Shown here in pieces: positions 1 to 5,098 of a stretch of DNA of 5,098 nucleotides. The stretch covers positions 1-5,098 of the forward strand of contig SKLO01000304.1 of assembly GCA_007123195.1 (NCBI GenBank), written 5' to 3'. The position numbers and the translations under genes are program-made. The stretch comes from Verrucomicrobiales bacterium. GTDB lineage: Bacteria; Verrucomicrobiota; Verrucomicrobiia; Verrucomicrobiales; SKLO01. The stretch's first letter is position 1, and each line of letters begins with the position of its first letter. The notes under the pieces are model-generated. The model did no database searches, was not told where the DNA came from, and saw nothing but the letters and a program-made list of their open reading frames with translations.

Positions 1-1994
1 TCAAGGTAATACTTGCGGGCGGCTTCGTAGTCGGGCGGATCGACGGTGGCGTAGAGAACCGCCAGATTGAAATGGGCGGCGGCGTAATCGGGCTCGATGG
101 CAATGGCGGATTTGAACTCGGCCTGGGCGCGATCGCGCATGCCCAACCGGCTGGAGATCACGCCAAGGAAGTGCCTGGCCTGGGCATTGTTGGCGTCCTG
201 GCGCAGGCTCTCCTCGATGGAGGCGAAGGCCTCGTTCATCTGGTTGCGCCGGAACTGGCTGACCCCGAGATAGAAATGGGCGCCGGCATGGCGCTGGTTG
301 GAGAATTCCAAGGCGCGCATGAGCACCACCTCGGCGTCGTCGAGCTTGCCGAGGTTCATTTTGACCACCCCGAGATTGCAGAGCACGTCCACATTGCGCG
401 GATCGGCGCGAAGGAAGTCCTGGTAGGCGGCCTCAGCCCCCGCGAAATCGCGCTCGCCGGCGAGATTTCGGGCCTGGCGCAGCAGGTCAACGAGCGCGGC
501 CCGGTTGTCGACCGGCACGTCGTCCGACAAGCTGCCGGCCAACTCATCATCCTCCTCCGCGCTGGGCGCGGGTGCGGGCGCGGGCTGGTCGTCGCCCTCT
601 CCGGTGGCAGGGGCCATCACGGTGGCATCGGTGTCGCCACCGCCCAGCAAATCCTGCAGCTGGGGCTCCTGGAACATGGCTTTCTCCTCCTCGGTGAGCA
701 CGACGCGCAGGGAGGTCAGGTCGTTGACGTAGGTCAGCAGGTTGCTGGAGACCTGATCCATGCTCTCCAGTTCCTCGATGATGAGGGCCTTGGCCTGCTG
801 CTGACGGGCCTGGGTGCGGAGTTGGCGCATGATCACCTGACGAAGCATTTGGTTCTCCGCCATCAGTTCCGGATCGCCCTCCACTTCTTCTGGCAGTGCC
901 GCGATGCGATCCCGGGCCTCGCGCAGTTCCGAGGTCAGCTCGGCCACCTGGGCCTGATAGCGCACGTTCTCCTGCTTCAACAGCGCGAGCTGCTGGCGGA
1001 TGTCCTGCAGGTTTTCCTGCAGCTGGACGATCTGGGCGTCCTTTTCCTCGGCTTCCTCTTCGAGCACGCCGATCCGTTCGCGGGCGCTTTCCAGATCCTG
1101 GCGCAGGCGTTGGTTCTGCGTGGTCAACTCGGCGATGCGGGTGGGAAAGTCCTCGGCTTCCATGCTTTCGGCCTGGGCCTTGATCAGCTCCAGTGTGCCA
1201 CGGGTTTCCTCCAGATCGCCGGCCAGTTCAGCGGCGCGGGTTTCGGCCTCGTCGGCGGCTTCCTGGGCGGAGGCGTAGTCCTGCCTGAATCTGGTCAACT
1301 GGGCGCGCATTTCGACCAACTCATCGACGTTGCCGTCGGTGGCCAGCTCCAGCTGCCCTTCAAGCGCGGTGATCTGGACCTGGAGGTCGTTTTCCTTCTG
1401 CCGCGCGGAGGTCACCTGGTTGAGCATTTCCTGGTAGGCGGATTCCTTTTGCTGCACCTCGGCGCGGAGACGCTGGTTCTCCTCGCGTGCGGCCTGATTT
1501 TCCTGCTCGAGCGCCTGCATGCGGGCGCGGATGTTTTCCAGCGGGTCGTTGCTGTCGACCACTGGGGGCATGGGCGTCGTGCCGGCGGTGGCGGGGGGCG
1601 GCATCGGGGTGGTGACGGCCGGGGGCGGGGGAAGGGGCGTCGGCTGGGCAAAGGGCCCGAGGGCCGGGCTGCCGGTGCTGGCGCCTCCGAGCTTGGCATT
1701 CAGGGCGACCACCGATTCCTGCACCTTCTCCAGCCGGTAGGCGACCATGCTGGGGTTCCATTCCGGCCAATTGGCCTGCACGCGGGCGAACTGCTGCCGG
1801 GCCTCCCCGAGGCGGCGGATGGCGCCCTGAAGATCCCCGGCCTGCTCAAGGGTGGCGGCGTCCTGCATGGTCAGGTAGGCTTCCAGATAGGCGTCGTCGG
1901 GACTGGCCGCCAGCGCCGACGGCCAGCTGAGCAGCAGTGCCATCCAGGCGATCAAGCCCGGCCGTTGGAAAAATTTGTGGATTGTCCAAGTCAT
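1..1994 (-). CDS. Exported coiled-coil and TPR protein, C-terminus cut off by the left window edge
   Basis: This reading frame starts at ATG 1994 and stays open for 664 codons to the left edge, so the stop is outside the window. Residues 1-29 form a signal peptide (basic start, hydrophobic core LIAWMALLLSW, cleavage after SALA). Residues 31-100 are helical and contain NWPEWNP. Residues 117-145 are a Pro/Thr-rich linker. About 151-450 is a long Glu/Gln/Arg-rich coiled coil. Residues 461-495 are an acidic Pro/Ala linker. From about 500 on there are at least four TPR-like units (for example AEAAYQDFLRADPRNVDVLCNLG and AEFKSAIAIEPDYAAAHFNLA shown in part). It is probably a periplasmic or envelope scaffold; no enzyme motif is visible. 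A GAGG about 11 nt before the ATG is a weak ribosome site. A strong promoter precedes it. The layout recalls Opitutae-type Verrucomicrobiota proteins, which is recollection only. The opposite-strand open frame over the same DNA is a shadow. Confidence 0.9.
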   Translation of the reverse strand, partial: MTWTIHKFFQRPGLIAWMALLLSWPSALAASPDDAYLEAYLTMQDAATLEQAGDLQGAIRRLGEARQQFARVQANWPEWNPSMVAYRLEKVQESVVALNAKLGGASTGSPALGPFAQPTPLPPPPAVTTPMPPPATAGTTPMPPVVDSNDPLENIRARMQALEQENQAAREENQRLRAEVQQKESAYQEMLNQVTSARQKENDLQVQITALEGQLELATDGNVDELVEMRAQLTRFRQDYASAQEAADEAETRAAELAGDLEETRGTLELIKAQAESMEAEDFPTRIAELTTQNQRLRQDLESARERIGVLEEEAEEKDAQIVQLQENLQDIRQQLALLKQENVRYQAQVAELTSELREARDRIAALPEEVEGDPELMAENQMLRQVIMRQLRTQARQQQAKALIIEELESMDQVSSNLLTYVNDLTSLRVVLTEEEKAMFQEPQLQDLLGGGDTDATVMAPATGEGDDQPAPAPAPSAEEDDELAGSLSDDVPVDNRAALVDLLRQARNLAGERDFAGAEAAYQDFLRADPRNVDVLCNLGVVKMNLGKLDDAEVVLMRALEFSNQRHAGAHFYLGVSQFRRNQMNEAFASIEESLRQDANNAQARHFLGVISSRLGMRDRAQAEFKSAIAIEPDYAAAHFNLAVLYATVDPPDYEAARKYYL

Positions 1995-2031
1995 AGGTAG
2001 CGGGACCTCAGTGCACACTCTGGGAGGCTGG

Positions 2032-2060
2032 ATCATAGGGGCAAAAGGGCGGGCTGTAAA
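2032..2060 (-). promoter_or_regulatory. Sigma70-like promoter for the coiled-coil/TPR gene
   Basis: Read on the minus strand, TTTACA (2060-2055) and TATGAT (2037-2032) are separated by exactly 17 bp. Each hexamer differs from the sigma70 consensus at one position. The predicted transcription start near 2025 would give a leader of about 30 nt before ATG 1994. The site lies in the 123-bp gap after the transporter operon and points at the TPR gene, so this gene probably does not depend on operon read-through. The site is seen directly; its activity is inferred. Confidence 0.7.
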
Positions 2061-2109
2061 CCGGCGTCCACCGATTGTGCCCGGGATTTGTCTCGTCCGG
2101 TCGGCCCGC

Positions 2110-2129
2110 CCCGCGGGTCAGCCCGCGGG
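2110..2129 (-). terminator. GC hairpin enclosing the ATPase stop codon; possible transcript-end structure
   Basis: Two copies of the self-complementary octamer CCCGCGGG (2110-2117 and 2122-2129) flank a 4-nt loop, CUGA in the transcript. The UGA in that loop is the stop codon of the ATPase gene. The stem is perfect over 8 bp and can add one U-G pair. No U-run follows, so it is not a canonical intrinsic terminator. It may stabilise the 3' end of the operon mRNA or assist a Rho-type end, or it may simply reflect high GC. The structure is seen; the role is inferred. Confidence 0.4.
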
Positions 2130-2894
2130 AGCATCGGTGGCGACGTCTGGTGGAGCGGCGGCGAACCGGCCCAGATGCCGCAGGAAGGCGCGCGCCTCCC
2201 TGCTGGCTGGACGGGCAAACAGTTGTCTGGCCGGGGCACATTCGGCCACCTTGCCGGTGGCCAGCATCACCACGGTGCTGTCGAGTGCGCGGGCAAAGCC
2301 CATCTCGTGGGTGGCAACGACGATCTGCTGGCCCTCGGCGGCCAGCGCGAATACGGCTTCAAGCACCTCCACGGTCATGGCCGGGTCGAGCGCAGAAGTG
2401 GGTTCATCAAGGAACAACCGCCGCGGCTCGTGGGCCATGGCTCTGGCCAAGGCGACCCGCTGTTGCTGGCCACCTGACATCGTCGAAGGGCGCCGGTCGA
2501 TCAGGCCACCGACCCCGAAGCGGTCGAGCCACGCCCGGGCGCGGCGTCCGGCCTCTTGCCTGGTCAGGCCGTGGACCCGGGTGAGCGGCAGCACGAGATT
2601 GTCGCCGGCGGTGAGATGGGGGAACAGGTTGAACTGCTGGAACACGAAGCCGTTGCGGCGGCGCCACTGGAGCAGGGCGGCAGGATCGAACCGCATTGGC
2701 CGACCGTCCCACAGCACCCGTCCCGAGCGCGGCACCTGCAGCCCGCCGAGCACGCGCAGCAGGGTCGACTTGCCGCCCCCGGACGGCCCGATCAGCACCA
2801 GGCTGGCGTGGTGGTCGTCGATCCGGAAGCAGGCGTCGTCGAGCGCGCGCACGCCGTCGAAGTTCTGAGTCAGGTGCTGCACCTCGAGATTCAT
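2118..2894 (-). CDS. Polar amino acid ABC transporter, ATP-binding subunit (GlnQ/HisP type)
   Basis: This 258-residue cytoplasmic ATPase should energise amino acid uptake with the permease just upstream. All ABC motifs are present in order: Walker A GPSGGGKST at 36-44, Q-loop FVFQQFNLFPH around 83-93, signature MSGGQQQR at 139-146 (Met in place of the usual Leu), Walker B RLFLDEP at 159-165, D-loop SALD at 167-170, and H-loop His196 in ATHEMGFAR, a string typical of the polar amino acid subfamily. Length is slightly above the usual 240-250 because of an Ala/Pro-rich tail after residue 243. ATG 2894 is the only sensible start, since an in-frame stop lies 12 codons upstream. No Shine-Dalgarno sequence precedes it (the leader is C-rich). 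It is the last gene of the operon, 72 bp after the permease. Substrate cannot be told from this subunit. Confidence 0.95.
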   Translation of the reverse strand: MNLEVQHLTQNFDGVRALDDACFRIDDHHASLVLIGPSGGGKSTLLRVLGGLQVPRSGRVLWDGRPMRFDPAALLQWRRRNGFVFQQFNLFPHLTAGDNLVLPLTRVHGLTRQEAGRRARAWLDRFGVGGLIDRRPSTMSGGQQQRVALARAMAHEPRRLFLDEPTSALDPAMTVEVLEAVFALAAEGQQIVVATHEMGFARALDSTVVMLATGKVAECAPARQLFARPASREARAFLRHLGRFAAAPPDVATDAPAG

Positions 2895-2966
2895 GTTTTG
2901 GTGGGGGGAGCCTGGGCAGCGGGCATCAGATCACGGTTTGCGGGGCCCGCGCGGCGCGGCGGCAAG

Positions 2967-3803
2967 TCAATCGGTGGCCAGGCGGCGCTCCAGCGAGCGG
3001 GTCCAGAATGATAGTGGCAGTGTCAGGATCAGGTAACCGAGCGCCAGCGGCAGGTAAGCCTCGAACGAGCTGTAGGTGAGGCTGTTGGCGGTCTGGGCCT
3101 GCTTGGTGAACTCCATCACGCCAATCACCGACAGCAGGGACGAGTCCTTGACCAGGTTGACCGACTGGCCGGCCATGCCCGGCAGCACCCGGCGCAAGGC
3201 CTGCGGCAGGATGACAAAACGGTAGGCCTGGCGGCGGTTGAAGCCGACCGCCAGGGCGGCCTCGCGCTGGGTGGCGGCGACCGACTGGATGCCGCCGCGC
3301 AGCATCTCGCCGAGGTAAACGCTGTTGTGCAGCGCCAGCAGGCCGATGCCGACGGCGATGCGGCTGTCCCAGCCGAGCGCGTCGGCGAGCACATAGAAGC
3401 CGAGCAACAGCTGCACCAGCAGCGGGGTGCCGCGCAGCAGTTCGGTGGCGGCCAACGCCAGGGCGCGCAGGGCCTTGACCGGGCCGAGGGCGCAGGCGCA
3501 CCAGACCACCGCCAGCACCGCGCTGAGCGCGAGCGCCAGCATGGCCGCGAGCACGGTCTGGCGCCAACCCTGCCACAGCAGCCGCCGGTATTCCCACACC
3601 CCCGAGAAGTCGGTCTGCGGCGCCAGCTTGACAAACAGCAGGGCGCACAGCGCGGCGGCCAGGCCCACCACCAACAGCCAGGCCGCCACCTGCGCCGGAC
3701 CCCGCGACCACCGCGACGGCGGCATCACGCCGTCATGGCCGGCGAGCGGCCCGGCACCGGCGGTCGCGGCGGTTGGCGGTGGCGACTGGGGCGACGGATC
3801 CAT
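2967..3803 (-). CDS. Polar amino acid ABC transporter, permease subunit (HisM/GlnP type)
   Basis: This 278-residue inner-membrane protein should form the amino acid channel, probably as a homodimer because only one permease gene is present. Family marks are RGTPLLVQLLLGFY at 124-137 and the EAA loop at about 179-209 (QREAALAVGFNRR, then ILPQALRRVLPG), which docks on the ATPase. NLVKDSSLLSVIGVMEF at 216-232 is also typical. Hydrophobic segments lie near 38-60, 83-106, 113-141, 148-166 and 249-268. The first 35 residues are Pro/Ala/Gly-rich and not typical of the family. ATG 3803 is the earliest start after an in-frame stop, but ATG 3725 (residue 27) would give a more usual N-terminus. Neither has a clear Shine-Dalgarno. 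It follows the binding-protein gene by 29 bp. Confidence 0.94.
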   Translation of the reverse strand: MDPSPQSPPPTAATAGAGPLAGHDGVMPPSRWSRGPAQVAAWLLVVGLAAALCALLFVKLAPQTDFSGVWEYRRLLWQGWRQTVLAAMLALALSAVLAVVWCACALGPVKALRALALAATELLRGTPLLVQLLLGFYVLADALGWDSRIAVGIGLLALHNSVYLGEMLRGGIQSVAATQREAALAVGFNRRQAYRFVILPQALRRVLPGMAGQSVNLVKDSSLLSVIGVMEFTKQAQTANSLTYSSFEAYLPLALGYLILTLPLSFWTRSLERRLATD

Positions 3804-3832
3804 GGCGGAAGGTCATCGGGGCCGGCACACGG

Positions 3833-4771
3833 TCAGTCGGCGGCGTCAGCGGTCGGGGGCGCGTTGCCGGTGTCGCCGACCTGAAAGATGAAGGGCAGGC
3901 CCAGCTCCCGCAGCTGCCGGCGGCGTTGTTCCAACTCCGGGTAGCGTTGCTCGATCCTGGCGAACCCTCCGTCCCGGCGGAACTCCTCGAGAAACCCGTT
4001 GACCTGCTCGCGCAGATCGTCCTCGCCGCGGCGCATGCCGATGGCCCAATGCTCGATCTGGAACGGCGCAGCGATGGCACGGGTGCGCTGCGGGTGGGCG
4101 GCGGCATATTCGAGCACCGACCACTGATCGTAGATGAAGGCGTCGGCGTTGCCGTTGACCACCTCGGCGAGACAGGTTTCCGGCAGTTCCTGAGGCAGCA
4201 CGGTCGCCTGGTTGAGGTGGTTTTGGGCGTAGACATGGCCGGTGGTGCCGGTGCGCACCACCACCGTGCGCCCGGCTTGGTTGAGATCGGTGATGCCGGT
4301 GATATCGCTGTCGGCCGAGACCAGCAGGCACAGGCCGGTGGCGACGTAGGGATCGGAGAACGCGATCTGGCGCTCGCGCTCGGCGGTGCGGGTCATGGAG
4401 GAGATCACCAGATCGATGCCACCGCTCTGCAGCGCCGGCAGCAGGCCCTGGAAATCCATCGGCACGATGCGCAGCGGCCGGTCCATCGACGCGGCCAGCG
4501 CCTCCGCCAGATCGACGCTGACGCCGGCCGGGTTGCCGGCGGGGTCGCGCATTTCGAACGGACGGTAGTTGAGGTCCATGCCGACGCGCAGCACGTCGTC
4601 GCGGTCCGACGACCCGCAGCCGCCGGTGACGGCGGCCAGCAGCAGGGCGCCGGCCAGCGCCCACGGAGTGCGGGCGGATCCGGTGCGGTGGCGGCCGGTT
4701 CGAGGTGGCCGGGGGCGGGCCCGGAAGAACGGTCGATCCGGCGTGCGGCAGCGGGTAGGCGAGCGGGGCAT
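3833..4771 (-). CDS. Amino acid ABC transporter solute-binding protein (family 3), probable lipoprotein
   Basis: This protein should capture a polar amino acid and deliver it to the permease. From ATG 4771 it has 312 residues. A hydrophobic stretch ALAGALLLAAV (38-48) leads to VTGGC with Cys52, a plausible lipobox, leaving about 260 mature residues, normal for the family. Family marks: RVGMDLNYRPFEM at 62-74 (aromatic Tyr69), ISSMT then ER (Arg132, expected to bind the ligand carboxylate) and IAFSDPY to 142, VVVRTGTTG in the second lobe, and DAFIYDQ, whose Asp usually contacts the amino group. The start is uncertain: the n-region before the hydrophobic core is about 35 residues, Arg/Pro-rich and unusually long; GTG 4810 is an alternative, and no stop interrupts the frame up to the right edge. 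No Shine-Dalgarno is visible. The 5' coding end is part of a duplicated segment. The exact ligand is not predictable. Confidence 0.9.
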   Translation of the reverse strand: MPRSPTRCRTPDRPFFRARPRPPRTGRHRTGSARTPWALAGALLLAAVTGGCGSSDRDDVLRVGMDLNYRPFEMRDPAGNPAGVSVDLAEALAASMDRPLRIVPMDFQGLLPALQSGGIDLVISSMTRTAERERQIAFSDPYVATGLCLLVSADSDITGITDLNQAGRTVVVRTGTTGHVYAQNHLNQATVLPQELPETCLAEVVNGNADAFIYDQWSVLEYAAAHPQRTRAIAAPFQIEHWAIGMRRGEDDLREQVNGFLEEFRRDGGFARIEQRYPELEQRRRQLRELGLPFIFQVGDTGNAPPTADAAD

Positions 4772-4822
4772 GGGTGAATGGATTCGGTTCGACGCCGCTT
4801 TCGGAGGCACGGAGGCGTCGGA
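4646..4822. repeat. Direct repeat, copy 1, covering the 5' end of the binding-protein gene
   Basis: This 177-bp segment matches 4922-5098 at a constant offset of 276 bp with five differences (4651, 4657, 4666, 4694, 4709), about 97% identity; 4710-4822 is identical. It encodes residues 1-42 of the binding protein plus the leader before ATG 4771, so it includes the start of the signal-peptide core. Three of the five differences are synonymous in the binding-protein frame; the other two give Pro/Ala and Gly/Ser. Confidence 0.95.
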
Positions 4823-4896
4823 GCGCACCGGTCGCCGCGTCCGCCGACAAGGGCAAGTGCGGGGCGCAAGTCCAAATCGCGATAATTTATCTGACA
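4823..4896 (-). mobile_element. Candidate insertion-sequence end remnant in the spacer between the repeats
   Basis: This 74-bp stretch lies between copy 1 and the 13-bp repeats and carries no gene. Read on the minus strand it begins TGTCAGATAAATTATCGCG, an AT-rich tip starting with TGT that resembles the terminal sequences of some IS elements (IS21-like in my recollection, not checked). It contains the inverted repeat GATAA-A-TTATC (4881-4891), a possible operator. No transposase and no matching opposite end are present. The composition change is visible; the mobile-element reading is a weak inference. Confidence 0.25.
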
Positions 4897-4922
4897 CTTT
4901 GTTGGCGCGCTTTGTTGGCGCG
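4897..4922. repeat. Perfect tandem repeat of a 13-bp unit
   Basis: CTTTGTTGGCGCG occurs twice head to tail (4897-4909 and 4910-4922) without a mismatch. It sits exactly at the boundary where copy 2 of the long repeat begins, immediately beside the candidate mobile-element tip. It could be a slippage product, a target-site trace, or a pair of protein-binding sites. Confidence 0.85.
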
Positions 4923-5098
4923 GCGCTGGCCAACGCCCACGCAGTGCGGGCGGATCCGGTGCGGTGGCGCCCGGTTCGAGGTGGTCGGGGGCGGGCCCGG
5001 AAGAACGGTCGATCCGGCGTGCGGCAGCGGGTAGGCGAGCGGGGCATGGGTGAATGGATTCGGTTCGACGCCGCTTTCGGAGGCACGGAGGCGTCGGA
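4922..5098. repeat. Direct repeat, copy 2, truncated by the right window edge
   Basis: This copy keeps the same frame as copy 1, because 276 is divisible by three. It can encode the same Arg/Pro-rich N-terminus ending in TAWALAS, but then departs into the spacer instead of continuing as a binding protein. It has no stop codon in that frame and stays open to the window end, where the repeat may continue. It could be a decapitated remnant of the transporter gene's 5' end, an upstream extension of that gene, or one member of a dispersed repeat. Confidence 0.93.

Noticed and set aside
72..2000. A 642-codon open frame on the plus strand
   Set aside because: It lies antisense to the coiled-coil/TPR gene. 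Its translation is a Gly/Leu/His-rich mix without domains, as expected from the complement of a GC-biased coding frame. The minus-strand product has a signal peptide, coiled coil and TPRs.
3773..4777. A 334-codon open frame on the plus strand
   Set aside because: It is antisense to the binding-protein gene, whose minus-strand translation carries clear family 3 motifs. The plus-strand product has no recognisable domain.
4840..4922. A promoter for the transporter operon in the AT-rich spacer
   Set aside because: TAAATT-like -10 candidates exist on the minus strand, but no acceptable -35 hexamer lies 16-18 bp upstream. The operon promoter may be outside the window.
4897..4922. A CRISPR array or long satellite
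   Set aside because: There are only two 13-bp units, directly adjacent with no spacers, and no cas genes.
4774..5034. An 86-codon plus-strand open frame across the repeat and spacer
   Set aside because: It has no domain and half of it is the repeat itself; it is probably a chance frame through the spacer.

Overview
This 5.1 kb, GC-rich window looks like a fragment of a bacterial chromosome or a complete metagenomic contig. Every gene I can support reads on the minus strand, that is, right to left. In transcription order they are: a polar amino acid ABC transporter made of a lipoprotein-type solute-binding protein (3833-4771), a HisM/GlnP-type permease (2967-3803) and a GlnQ/HisP-type ATPase (2118-2894); then a separate exported coiled-coil plus TPR protein (1-1994) that runs off the left edge. 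The host cannot be named with certainty. High GC and the layout of the last protein (signal peptide, short helical domain with an NWPEWNP-type motif, Pro-rich linker, long coiled coil, C-terminal TPRs) recall proteins I associate with Verrucomicrobiota of the Opitutae type. That is recollection of a family resemblance, not a search result.

The three transporter genes form a plausible operon, with gaps of 29 bp (binding protein to permease) and 72 bp (permease to ATPase). The binding protein would capture a polar amino acid outside the inner membrane, the permease would form the channel, and the ATPase would drive uptake. The ATPase stop codon lies in the loop of a perfect 8-bp GC hairpin. After it, a 123-bp intergenic region carries a good sigma70-like promoter (TTTACA, 17-bp spacer, TATGAT) for the coiled-coil/TPR gene, so that gene is probably transcribed independently.

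The right end is the unusual part. The sequence encoding the N-terminus of the binding protein (4646-4822) is repeated as a second, 97% identical copy 276 bp upstream (4922-5098), still in the same reading frame and cut off by the window edge. Between the copies lies about 99 bp with an AT-rich island, an 11-bp inverted repeat and two perfect 13-bp tandem repeats. One end of this spacer looks like the tip of an insertion sequence. Either a mobile-element event duplicated the 5' end of the transporter gene, or this is a dispersed repeat or an assembly edge. I found no previously undescribed defence, CRISPR or RNA system here.
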